NCBI GenBank assembly: GCA_037074705.1
Contig: CM073593.1
Location: 11,227,001-11,291,000 of the forward strand
Source: Zhengitettix transpicula
Lineage: Eukaryota > Arthropoda > Insecta > Orthoptera > Tetrigidae
Length of the DNA stretch: 64,000 nucleotides
Direction of reading: 5' to 3'
In this document: positions 1 to 11,502 of the stretch, piece after piece
How the letters are laid out: each line of letters opens with the position of its first letter
Position numbering within the stretch: position 1 is the first letter of the stretch
Made by a program: the position numbers and the translations under genes
The notes under the pieces: model-generated
The model's database searches: none
Told to the model about the DNA's origin: nothing
What the model saw: the letters and a program-made list of their open reading frames with translations, nothing else

Positions 1-1298
1 CATATTGTTTTTCTATTTCTAAACCTTCGTTTCTATTATTAACAATGTTGTTTCTGTTTAGATGAATATAAATTGCTTCTGCTATTCTAAGTTTTACTTT
101 ATGAATATTATTATGTAATATTGTAATATTATTAAAATCGAATTCGTGGTTAGTTAATTTTGTCTGGGTGGACAGCGCTGTGTTGCTTTTGGATGTGGGT
201 TTTAATGTTTGGTTATGGTGATACATCCTAGTTTTGATGTTAGTTGAGGTATAACCTATATATGTTTTCGGGCAATTGATACATGTGATGCTATATACCA
301 GATTTGTCTTATACTGTTCTTCTGTCTTGTCCTTAACATTAGTTAGTATGTTTTGTATATGGTTAACTGGTTTAACGGTTAATTTAACATCATTAATATC
401 ATTTCTCTTAATGGTATATATAATTTTAAAGATCAATTTTTCTTTATACGTAAAGCTGTAATACGTCGGTTGTTTTCTGTAAAAGCTTACTGGAGCAGTC
501 GTCGTTATTTCTGGTAATTAGTAATTCTCTGTCCGTATTATTTATCGATACTGGTTTAAAATAAGCTTTAATATTAGTTTGCGTAGGATCTTTAAAATTC
601 CCACTGTCTACAAGTCTTTCTCTGTTTTCAACCACAGTAGTCTCTTCTTCTATAATGTGTTCTTTGGTAGGTTTGTTATTCCATTTTTTAATATTACTCA
701 TCCATAATTGAGATCTAATTTTCTTGGGGAAAAAACTATTTTGGAGTATATTAAACATGTTAGTTTTTAATGTGGCGTGAAAATTCGTATCAGTAATACA
801 TATAGCTTTACGTATTAGGTTGTTTGCAACATTAATTATCATATGTCTAGGGTGGTTAGAGAAATAATTTAGAATGGTATTGAGGGCAATAGGCTTCTTA
901 TACCAGTTAGTCAGTATAAGTCCATCGTTATTAATAATGGTCATGTCCAGAAAATCAGTTGTGTTATTGGACATTATTTCCATCGTGAAATTAATTTTGG
1001 GATTCATAGTATTCAAGTGATTAAGGAACGGTAATCGTTCATCTGTATGCAAAATCACCAACAAATCATCAATATATTTAATTAATAATTTCGGGGTTAT
1101 AGAAGAAAATCTCAATGCGTTTTCTAAAATCTGATTCATGACTATACCATCAACGTTGACACTTAAGCAACCTCCCATTGGAAGTCCATCAACCTGTTTG
1201 TACCATCTATTTTGAAAAGTAAAATAACTATTTTCAAGGATTAACTTTAACCCTTCTAAAAAAAATAGTTTTGCTCTTAATTGGCGTGTAAGGCTCAA
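1..1298 (-). pseudogene. Penelope-like element, 5'-truncated RT plus frameshifted GIY-YIG
   Basis: Seen: an open frame of 284 codons (1298 to 444) has the RT fingers/palm motif GLPMGGCLS near residue 41, the catalytic box KYIDDLL near residue 74 and the following NWYKKPIALN block. A one-base shift near position 455 moves into a second open frame that runs off the window start. It carries a GIY-YIG endonuclease: C-x2-C then KTYIGYTS (about 262-240), an R and H downstream, then HEFDFNN, IAEAIYIHLN and NRNEGLE. Known: PLEs encode one protein with RT followed by GIY-YIG and are often 5'-truncated; about 250 N-terminal residues are missing here. The first codon at 1298 is TTG, so it is only the edge of the open frame. 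Inferred: a dead copy, because the two domains are out of frame. It belongs to a different PLE lineage from the 49.5-55.3 kb array. Confidence 0.88.
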
Positions 1299-1500
1299 CT
1301 GAAAGCTAGGGCGACGGGAGTGTTACGTCATAACTAACAAACGTTTCATATGGTTCTAGGCGTAAAAAGTGAACGATAAAAATATATAATGAAAATTTCC
1401 ATTAATTACAAGTACGTCCCTTATGTAATTAAGTATGTGTAGTGAATCAAAGGCCTATTTTACGAAATAATTGGAAAATTTAATAATGGAATTAATAATT

Positions 1501-1832
1501 AGATGAAATAGCACAATACCTACAAAATTAAGTGATGATGTAAATACCGCACAACGTTTCTGGAATCCTTTCGTCAGGCTATTCGAACAAAATACGAGAG
1601 CCATGCGCGATACAATCCGCACTTTACTGTAGATAAACTAAAAAACACCTTTATCATCTAATTATTATATTTTATAAATACGTTTCATATTATCATTTCC
1701 TTTCAAATGGAATTACATTTTTGTGTTCTTAGCAATCAAATATTCGATTTTTTTCCTGCTGGTTAATGTGTTTTCCAAACGGGATTACTTCAAGTTGAAC
1801 CACGTAAAATTATGTATTCCAGCCCACGCGAT
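1501..1832 (-). repeat. PLE terminal repeat copy Ra with hammerhead-like motif
   Basis: Read on the minus strand, about 1,545-1,600 holds CCTGACGAAAGG, a short spacer and CAGAAACGTTGTG, a motif repeated beside PLE sequence across the window. The whole 330-base tract recurs as a direct, diverged copy at 2,364-2,730. It lies upstream of the minus-strand PLE at 1-1,298, where a PLE pseudo-LTR would be expected. Function as a ribozyme is inference. Confidence 0.6.
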
Positions 1833-2329
1833 AAACTGGTTACCAAATTTATTTTTATTCAATTGTATTGTTGTTGCGTCCTTGACTTTGAAGTCAGTTT
1901 ATGCTGGAGTCAAGGATGTATAGTTGTGTCTACGTATGTATTACGTATTTGCATTAATTTCTATACAAATTTAAACGAGTGGACAGGCCGAAACAAATAT
2001 TGGTACACATATTCTTTAAAACACGATAAACGGCACTGTTGCGGTGAGAAACCCAGCTAACAAATTAGTCAATTTAATGTTTCGTAATGTCTGAAGACTG
2101 AGGGACAATTATATTTTGCAATACTCAAGGAGTACATTTAAGTATAGAAATTTGGAGATATTTTTTGGGACTGATGAAAGAAAATTCAATTTATTTTATA
2201 GCTGTTCAATTAATGGTCTAACGGTAAAAGGGAATGTACGGAGCTACGAATATTTAGATTTATGTTAAATCACTTCTTGACTATAGATGAATATGGAATT
2301 AAATACATTTTCGGGTTTGTATAAATAAG

Positions 2330-2358
2330 TACACGGGCAACGGCGGGCATCCGCCTAA
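2330..2358 (+). mobile_element. Helitron-like 3' terminus (remnant)
   Basis: A GC-richer tract CAACGGCGGGCATCCGCCTAA ends in CTAA followed by T. It resembles the better preserved Helitron-like end at 17,719 (CAACGCCGGACACCCAGCTAG then T). The matching 5' end was not found, so only a terminus is called. Confidence 0.3.
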
Positions 2359-2363
2359 TAATT

Positions 2364-2730
2364 AGATAAAATCGCCAAATACAGAAAAAAAAGTGATATA
2401 AATACCACACAATGTTTCTGAGATCCTTGTACCTTTCGTCAGGTTATTGGAAAAAATACGAGAGCCAGGAGGGACACAACCGCACTTTACAGTTGACAAA
2501 CTCAAAATCACTTGACTTATTTTTGTCTGTATTTGGCTATATCATATAATTATTATATTTTATACAGACGTTTCATATTCACATTTGATTTAAAATGGAA
2601 TTACATTTAGAGAAATGTATGTCAATTTTTGGGTTATCAGCAATTAAATATTCGTTTTTTCTACTAGTTAATCTGTTTTCTAAACGGGATTGAACCACGT
2701 AAAATTATGTATTTTTGCGCCCACGCGGAC
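2364..2730 (-). repeat. PLE terminal repeat copy Rb with hammerhead-like motif
   Basis: Direct copy of 1,501-1,832. The minus strand of about 2,400-2,455 again has CCTGACGAAAGG followed by CAGAAACATTGTG. The edges AAATCGCCAAATACAG (left) and CTGTATTTGGCTAT (near 2,540) form a short inverted repeat, the same foldback plan as at 30,567-30,815. Ra and Rb share downstream sequence to the CCCACGCG block. Confidence 0.6.
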
Positions 2731-2759
2731 TTGTCTGAAATAAAAACAATTAATCCGTG

Positions 2760-3240
2760 TGCTGTAAGTTAAGTTTTCAGAGGACCTACGCACGAGCTGT
2801 TCATCATCGAAATTTGTCAAAGCGCAGTTGGCGTGGGCCGCATAGTTGGAGTGCAGCCTCGCGCTAATCTAGCGCACTAGCCGAGTTAAATGGAAACTGT
2901 GAAGCACCACTCGGCACCCTGTTAATGGGAGCTGCTGTGCTCCGACCTTGGCAGAGAGCCTCTCAACAGTCTTGTTACAACACACAGCGCCGCGCAAATT
3001 GCTGTCAAACGTTAATTGTTCGTCTGCAAACTGTGCACCCGCTTTTCCGTTTGCCGACGAATGCTGGGGGAGGAAAACCGATGCCTGAAATACTGGCAGA
3101 GATTTCACTACCGAAAGCGAAAGAAAAGACCAACATCTCCAGATTCGGAGGCGACGAAATGTTATAATGCCCTTCCGGCTTCATACACGATCAACTTTCC
3201 TCGCTTCGTCTTTGAAGAGTTCTCCCACTAAAAGACACAG
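2760..3240. other. GC-richer single-copy island
   Basis: About 480 bases that are clearly less AT-rich than the flanks, with no similarity to any other part of the window. Short open frames occur on both strands, none with recognisable domains. It could be a conserved regulatory element or a lone exon; nothing in the sequence decides between these. Confidence 0.25.
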
Positions 3241-6200
3241 TAAGAAGAAACGAAAGCACGAAGTTAACGAAACAGCCCCGTACGATTTAATAAATATTAC
3301 TTCGTCCTAATTCTGAACAATAAAATGACCCATAACGGCTCGTTAATTTGAATTAAAAGTGTGGTGGTCTTTTACCGCTGCTTCTTGAACATTCCGGACC
3401 CCCGATGTCCGCTCCACAGGTCAAAAATCTTTTCAACACCCGCCCCAAAGGCAGTATGGGTCCAAAAGTTTCACGTGACCATATACAAGCGACTACAGCA
3501 ACAAATATATTCACTCCACTCATGTGTTACAATTAATAACCACCTGTGCATGTCCGATCATATCCCACATTGGTGCCCCCGACGTTGATCTCTTGTGCTG
3601 TTCTTCTACATTCAGGACAACGGGTGGTGGTGGTGATTGGGGAGGGGAGGCGCGGTTCAAAAAGGAGTGGTTAAAGATCAGCACAACTGATTCACTTGAT
3701 ATATTTGGGTTTCTACCTTTAATTTTGTTTATGTACCAATGAGTTTAATTGTCGGTCTAATGGGTAAGGTACATGAATTAGTACTAACATGTTACTAGAC
3801 CGAAATTTAAAAATAATCGTGACAAAAAGGTAGACTCGTTTATTTTTTATCACCAGTTTAAATTTGCGTGCCATTCAAAATTGATTATAGCGGTTTTTAG
3901 TGAACAACGTTTCTGCATTAACTTTTGTTAAAAAATTAGGAAAATACAATTTACGCACAATATCTGTCATATTTTGAAGTCCTAAGAATGAAGAATATGA
4001 TTCAATAAAATAAATTTCAGCCTGTTTTCAGGGCTCGGATCTAATCTTGGGAGTCAACAAGGATAGCTCGAGGATTACAGCACCAGGATCCTGTTCCGGT
4101 CGAGATTTTTCTATCATAATTCGTTAACTAACTTTCACAGATTTAGAGCTCAGCTTCGATTGAAAGCATGTTCGTGGAAAAATCAACTTAAAGGGCCGAA
4201 GATTTTAATTATTTGAGGACCTTCATGCGGAATTGTTTGCTGACATAAAAACACGTTAATGAAAAACAACTTACAGGTATTTTACTTCATGTAAAATCTG
4301 TAAGGAGCTATGTAAAACCCTTGGGGACTATTTTGAAGATGATGAAGGTGATGGAAGCATGATGTAATTTTGTTTTATTGTTGCATTATGGAAATTGTTC
4401 AGAAGCGACTGTCGAGTTGACAGGATAAGACTGTATGGTTACTGAGTAACGACAGCGTCCTTCAGTATTGGGGACTATCAATTCATTTTAAATTAAGCTG
4501 GAATTTATCCGCTTAGTGAATTGTTCATACAAGTGACTGGTAAGGGACGTTATGAATATTGGCTTTGATGATATTTTTCCTATTCTGTGGCGAAATTTTA
4601 TGGCTCTCTGAGATGGTTAGATGTCAATCATCACTCGTAGACACAAGAAACGGACTCCAGCTGACATCAACCTCCAAATCAACTGTTTTCTGACCTCACT
4701 TCAGATCATCTACCACTAAAATATAACAAATAAATAACTACTTCACCGTTCTCTACTGCCTTTTACCACCAAAATCGACTCTCTCTTGAAAACTCCCTTC
4801 GCCTTCTGGAAAGTTAATGTTGACGATTCTGACGTCCTTAAGCCGAGCAAGCTTGCAAAGTTATGCCCAAACAATTCCGTCCATACGTAACGAATAAATT
4901 AAATAATACTCGATAACAATTAAATAATTAATTATTAGAGTCATTAAGGAAAATATATATTTAAATAGTATTAAAAATAATCTTATCATTAATTTCAAAG
5001 TTGTGAAAGACTCCAATGAAAACAGGTTATAAATTGAATGATATTAGGTGAAAATCATAAATCAATGAACGCAGATGAAGTAATGATAGAAGATGAGAAA
5101 CCACAACTTAATTACTCAAAGATGGGAAAGAAGAGAGACTTGAAACTGAGTGAATGTAGTATGAACAGACAGGTTCAATACATAGTTTAACTATGTTTAA
5201 CAATACATAGTTTTTTATTAATAGAAATAATATATTAATTTATGGCATTTTAAGGACCTCGAAAAGGCAGTATATTGTAAGAAACAGGATTAAGTAATTA
5301 ATAGTTCAGTAACAGACATGAAAATATTAATATTTGAAGTATCAATATGATTGCAGTATTTGCTATTTACCTTAAATGCAGCCACTTTACTAATTACAAT
5401 CTACCGGTCCTGCCCTTACGGAAGATAGATTTTGTATAACAATCGTCTCGACCACAATTCCCGACACGCATCCTAGTGGGAGCAATCGTTTAATTACCTT
5501 CGACGCTCCGGGGAATTACCCTTCCAAAACGGCGTGATAAAACAATGAACAGATTGTTAGCAAATTTGTCTAGTAACTGCTTCATATCTGAAATGTAAAC
5601 AGTCGATTCAATTTTCTAAAATAGGGCTCGCTGGAGTTAAATTACCGTTCTATTCTATTTTACGAAATTTAAGCCTTTCTGCATTTCAGTGTACGATTGA
5701 AATATTATATTATTAAATTGAAAATAAAAATTTAAAAAATATATAAAATATTATAAATAAAATAAATGTATAATAGTTCAAGATAAAATATTTTAGTATG
5801 ACGTATGATATCGCGTTGAATTCGAGATGTGTGAAAATAAAAATTCATCGCAGATTTCACCCTCAACATCATAATATATATAATTTTTTAAATTAAACAT
5901 ACATTTTGTAAACCTTTAGTATGAACTTTGCGTATTAAGTTTTTTTTGTTCTTTTATCAGAATCGCGGCATCTTTTATATACATAAAAGTCAACCGTTTT
6001 TAATATACCAAATAAGGTAAATAGATAGTAAGTCATTTTACCCTGTTAAATACTTTTAGTCATACTCGATGATTGGAGAATATCTTAAAACAACCTCCAT
6101 GTTAAATGCTTGTCATTGTACAATCCTCAATGAATTAATAATAGTTTTAAATCAGCTTCTCAAAAATTAATAGAAATAGACATATTCTGTGGCACATGCC

Positions 6201-6930
6201 ATTCGTTTCTCTTAAAGTTACATTTAACAACATTAACTGAAGAACAGTTACATATTTGAAATTCTAGTCACTTGATAGAAAAATTAAGATTTTATCTGAT
6301 ATTTTAGCGAAGACGCAGAGTCATCATAGAGAATTCACTGGCTCCAAGTCACTTCTAGTTGGCTAAAACTCTGGCTGGCCACCGCTAAGAGGATTACCAA
6401 ACACAATGAGAATATTACGTCCACCGTTCCATCGAGGATTATAGCTTTTATCGCGCATTCTAGCGTATATTTTGTGTTCGTTTTTTGTTCGCATGATTGT
6501 GCTTGGTGGAGAGGGTGGTGGAGGGAAAAAACCCTATCCGCGGAGTACAAAATCGGGGATTACAGCGCAGCTAACAAAACACTGATAATTTTCAGTGTTC
6601 ACGTTGACTGTGCGATAGACGATATGTGGAATATACTAAACAGAAATGTAAAGAAAATTTTATTTTATCAAGATAATATTTATTTTTCATATGATTTAAT
6701 ATAATCGCTCCTATTAAGTTTTAAACTCTGGATTTAAGTTGATGATAAAGAAATAATACACTAAATATACTCCGCATTAATTCAAAGAATGATAGTCAAT
6801 TATTTTCACTTACTTAGGTTTTATGGTTCAGTTTTTTAATCATCTTAAGACGACACAAAGGTAATCATCAAACGTTCTGTATTAATAAAAGTCGTTCAAC
6901 AAGACAAGGAGTTATGAATCAATTCGCTTA
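3240..6930. other. AT-rich stretch without recognisable genes
   Basis: No coding domain, RNA gene or repeat shared with the rest of the window was recognised, apart from a primer-binding-site-like string at 3,571-3,586 (listed separately). The open frames at 3,361-3,742 and 6,335-6,704 overlap one another on different frames or strands and show no family features. Confidence 0.5.
3571..3586 (+). other. tRNA-Trp-type primer-binding-site-like string
   Basis: TGGTGCCCCCGACGTT differs by one base over its first 15 positions from TGGTGACCCCGACGT, the complement of a typical animal tRNA-Trp 3' end used as primer by some gypsy-group elements. No LTR pair or gag frame was found around it, so this is at best a relic. 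Confidence 0.25.
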
Positions 6931-6939
6931 TAAATTTTA

Positions 6940-6961
6940 AATATATATATATATATATATA
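6940..6961. repeat. (AT)n microsatellite
   Basis: Uninterrupted AT dinucleotide run of about 22 bases. Confidence 0.9.
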
Positions 6962-7232
6962 AGTTGAGAGTGTGTGTGCAATATCGTTGTTCAGTTAAAC
7001 GAAATCATGATGGGAAATTAGGAAAGAATAGGTTTTTATTGTGACAATTTAAATAAATAATACAAATAATACAATTTAAATAAAACAATACAGTGCATGT
7101 TGAAAGTTGAAATGCTCAAGAGAAATTTAAATAGCAGTAATAAAACAGTGGATAAATCGGGGAAAGAATCAAAGTTTTTTTTGTATACATAGCGTCTTGA
7201 AAATGAATGAAATGTCATTTATAGAAATTCCC

Positions 7233-7275
7233 AATATATATATATATATTTATATTTATATACTATATATATATA
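7233..7275. repeat. (TA)n-rich microsatellite
   Basis: Two TA runs separated by a short TTTATATTTATAC interruption. Confidence 0.85.
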
Positions 7276-7959
7276 CCAGTAGTTGATCGATCCCAAATTT
7301 ATATTATAATTTTTATTATTTAATATTTTATGGAATCTTACATTTGTCTATTATAATGTTAAATCAGCACAATACAGCCAATATGTCAGAAAAAATTATT
7401 AAATTAAAATATTCCTCTGAAAACAACGTTTCATCCACAATTTTGGGACTTAAACAGGTAAAATAAATTAGAAATATTATATTATAAATATTTGAAAAAA
7501 TTAGACGTCAATATTTATCAGAATATTTATAAATATTTTTAAATATGATATCTGATACATCCTGAGAATTATATTTTGATTATCGGAAATAAGTCCCAAA
7601 AGTTTAGTCAAAATGTTGTATTCAAACGAATTCTTGTTTTTATAATTTTTTCTGACGTCTTAGCTTATCTGTTTTATAATTATTATTATACGCAATTTGA
7701 TGCACACTTGATTTATCAAAAATGGAATCTTTGGCATATAATGCCTATAGCGTTTACAGTTTAATTGTATGTTCAAAAAGGACGGTAAATGGGGCATTAT
7801 TAAAAATGCGTTTTGCGTTAGTGTACAATGAGGCTCGTATTACAATCGGCAGCATTTTAAAAACAAATATATTATTTTTAGCATATATATATATTCAATT
7901 AAAATTATTTTAAGACCAGTATCGTTCATGGTAAGACATTTACTAAGTGGTTTTCATTT

Positions 7960-8340
7960 TGGTTAGCTATTTTGACGGACGAGCCCTCGATTGTTAATGC
8001 TGGTGCGAGACGATGTTCGCCGCGATATTAATGGCCCGAAGATTTCAGCCCTTAGGAAGCGGCAACTGACGTAGTGCTGAAGGAAAGGCGAATTCACGGC
8101 CATTGACAAGCGTTCAATGAAGATTAATGGCTCCGTCCTCCCTCTGAGCCAGGCAGTCAATTCTTCAGTACGCGGAGCTCACAGGGCCGTTTGTCAATCA
8201 GGGCTAAAGAGGGAGGCGACTTGCCCGCAATGCAGAGCCAAATTTCCTGTGGTCAATTAACGCCTTCGGAAGCTCACAGCTGCTGTCCCGCTACACAAGG
8301 CATTCCGCAGCTTTCTTGGCGTTCTTAAGGAGACCGTTTT
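7960..8340. other. GC-richer single-copy island with homeodomain-type ATTA sites
   Basis: A sharp rise in GC over about 380 bases between AT-rich flanks. ATTAATGG occurs twice (near 8,026 and 8,122), along with GTCAATTAACG and similar strings. No repeat copy is seen in the window. The 65-codon minus-strand frame inside has no recognisable domain. It might be a regulatory element, judged only on composition. Confidence 0.3.
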
Positions 8341-9020
8341 CTATCTGTAGAATTTACGAATTTAATTTATTTTTAGTTAGAAAGTACACAACTTTCTGGA
8401 CCATTCTGATATGAATACAAGACAAGTGAGCGTGTATATACTCGTACTATGGAGCCAAGAACAAATGCATGGTGTTGGAGATGTCACTGTGTAAATAAAA
8501 ATTAGAAGGAAAACAGAATGATTAAAAATACAATTTAAAAAGTATGTAATCGTGATATGTAACATGACAATATTTTGGAATATCGGGCACATTTTACAAC
8601 CATGTGTAAAATATATACTACGGGTTTACTTCGCATGCATCAATTTCTCTAAAAATGCGATAATTGTTATTCCTTTTTTTCCAGATATTCACATCATTAT
8701 CATACCCAAAAATAGAGGCCACGTGTATTACACCCTGATGATACACCTTTTGTGTTCTTCTGAATACTACGACCCACTGCGTCCCTATGTTTGGACTATA
8801 ATCCGATCTTGTTGGTCACAATCATCTATAAAAATCCTCTTATCTATTTAACCTTATTATCTCATGTCAAAAAATTTGTCTATTTAAACTTTTCTCACAT
8901 TAAAAATATATATTATGTAATATATTTTACTAGTGAGAGAATTATTCGTCAGATTAAACAGATAAAAATAATTTTGTAGATGATTTTATCAACTTGATTG
9001 ATAGCATCATTAGAAATTAA
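8341..9020. other. AT-rich, no recognised feature
   Basis: Short open frames on both strands (up to 99 codons at 8,552-8,851) are hydrophobic, driven by AT-rich codons, and match no family I know. I treat them as chance. Confidence 0.4.
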
Positions 9021-9022
9021 AA

Positions 9023-9080
9023 TTTATATATTTATATATATAGAGAGAGAGAGAGTGGAGTGGGAGAGAGAGATAGATAG
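9023..9080. repeat. Compound TA / GA microsatellite
   Basis: TATATA passes into AGAGAGAGAGAG, then GGGAGAGAGAGATAGATAG. Confidence 0.85.
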
Positions 9081-10530
9081 GGTTGAAAAGAATTAATCCA
9101 CAGGAAATTATTGAACAGTTATTAATCATTATAAATAAAATCTAAGATGAAATCTTTAGTAGTTTACCATCTAACACAGGATACTTGAATAAATAATCAC
9201 AATCTCTGCGTAATATCAACAACTTTCATAACGATCCCCGTGTTAAAAATCGGGTTTTAAGAAACATAAAATCTGTTAGATGTAGATATTTATTTTCTAC
9301 TAATAATATACTGAAATTCAATACGACAGGTGTTTTGTGTTAAAATATACAATATATAAAGGAAGTTGTTGTTTCAATTGTAAATATTTTTATGAAAGCC
9401 AATAAAAAAGTATATCGTCGAAAATGTTAATTAAATTACTTTTGAGTCAATGAATACATCTGAAATACCGTATTTGTTATGCGTTAAACATTACTGAATG
9501 TATCGTCCATTATGAAAAATAGAAAATATGTGAATACAGAAAAGTTTCCGGCAAAATTAAGAGCAAATATATAATTGATATTCTATATTGCTCAGATATC
9601 TAATTCATATTAGGTATTTTATTACGATTTGATGCAAAGAATACAAATGTATTTAAATCCTGCAACTGATTTTTTTACTCTTGCTAATTTTGCACTAATG
9701 CGACAAAATGTGAAACACCCTTATTTAATCCAATTTTCCACGGGATAAACTGCCCTTTTATAGATTAAATGCATACATACATATCTGAAAGGAATTAAAT
9801 CTAAAATATGCTCCTGAGATTTGATTCAAATCACTAATTACTAGAGAATTTTAACGCAATGCACTTTTATTTTAAAAAAATTATTCAAATTTAATGTTTA
9901 TATTTCTCTTGGCGTCACTGGCTGGGCACAGAGCTAAGTGAATGTAATATTGTGAGACCTTGCGCCCGGTTCTTAAGTTTGTGTTGTGGCGCCATTTTCC
10001 GCACTTCCAAGTGAAATATTAACGCAAGACCCTAACTTTGCATTCCCCCCCCCCCCCTTCCTTCTCTCTTGATATGAGCAACACATATTTTATGCAAATT
10101 TTATTGAGCGCCTATTTTACATAATTTGTTTTTGTCGTACAAGCATCCTCACGAGCCTTATTAAAACTTGCTTCCATTATTCGAGATGAAATGTGCCACC
10201 AACTTGAACTGTCTTCAAGTAGCAGAGTCGCCTCAACACTAAATACTTTGCTTTTAATCTAAAGTAAACCTAGGAAACTAAACTAATTACTGAAACTTCG
10301 AAAGTGATCATTCCAGATAAGCGTATGATAATTTTTTGTTACATGAACGTGCTCTGAAGCGTCATGAATAATTGAATTATTAATCACGTTTCTTCTCTGG
10401 TTTTGTTTCTGTAACTTCAATATTTAAAAAGTATTATGAAATTAAATAAAATATTACAGGAACACTGGATATCGTTTTTTAATTCATGACTTGATCATGA
10501 AATTAGCTCAACCATCGTAAGAACGAAAAT
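9081..10530. other. AT-rich, no recognised gene; contains a poly(C) run
   Basis: No coding domains or window repeats recognised. A run of 13 C occupies 10,045-10,057 and runs into a CT-rich tract. Confidence 0.45.
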
Positions 10531-10770
10531 TTAAAGACCTCCATTTGGGAGTACGACTTTAAAGCTAAGAGCACGTATGGCTATGGCGATATCCACACTC
10601 ACTGCATTGTGAACGTCATCCATCAACTGTCGGCGTCTAGTAAATTCGATGAAAGCCACTGCTGTCACAAACACGCAAACGCTCTTCGGACTGCTCACAG
10701 ACGACAGTCGATGTTTCCGTTCTTCAGGTAGACACTGATTTTCATTCTATATATCGTCGACGACTTGCAA
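10531..10770. other. Short island open in a frame on both strands
   Basis: After the TTA at 10,531, one plus-strand frame is open for about 65 codons to TAG near 10,730. The minus strand is open for about 70 codons across the same bases and closes at the complement of 10,531-10,533. GC is higher than in the flanks and no ATG leads either frame. Could be a lone exon, a TE fragment or a noncoding conserved block; I do not recognise the peptide. Confidence 0.25.
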
Positions 10771-11502
10771 AAAAAAACACTCAACAAGGGGGGAAAATAG
10801 AATTATTGATGATAATAATAAAAGAATATTTTCTTTTATAAGTATTATCAGCAAAAGTGAAGATAAGAACCTTATAAAGAGTCTTCAATCATTCTATAGA
10901 TTTCGCCCAAATGTCAAACATGACAAATATAAATTACACTGACAAAATATTATTGTAAATTTTTGGTATATGGTATTAGATTATATAGAGCCGCTTACTT
11001 ACCTATCAAATTACTACCTTCTCTTCAAATTTTTGATTTGTCAAAATTAAAGATCGACTTGTTGATAATGCCTTGATGTCAACAGTCAGAACTAGTATAT
11101 TATATAATTTTATTATTCAACCGTATGTATAAAAATTTTACTTTTAGATTAATACTTTCATTTAACCAAATTATACTAATTATAGAATTCAGTCAGAATA
11201 AATAAAACATCTGATTTGAGACACTTTAAAATGTTCTTGTCTTCTCTTTTGATCAATATAAACAGTCCAACTTGTCCTAGTGGATTATCATAGATATTTA
11301 CTTATCTTAATGTCATCTTTCTTCAAAACGCCTTAAGGTTTCTAATTTGAACATCAGTATCGTTGAATAGTTGATCGGTCTATGTCGAAGTTAGCAAAAT
11401 AATTCGATGACTGAAGATACTCAATTTTCCGTTAAAATTACCGTTTTAATACACACTGAGCTATGTATAATTCCCCTATTTTCACGTCTTCGTTTATTAT
11501 AC

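Noticed and set aside
6940..9080. A CRISPR-like or satellite array from the repeated TA/GA runs
   Set aside because: These are simple dinucleotide microsatellites without spaced direct repeats; the genome is eukaryotic.
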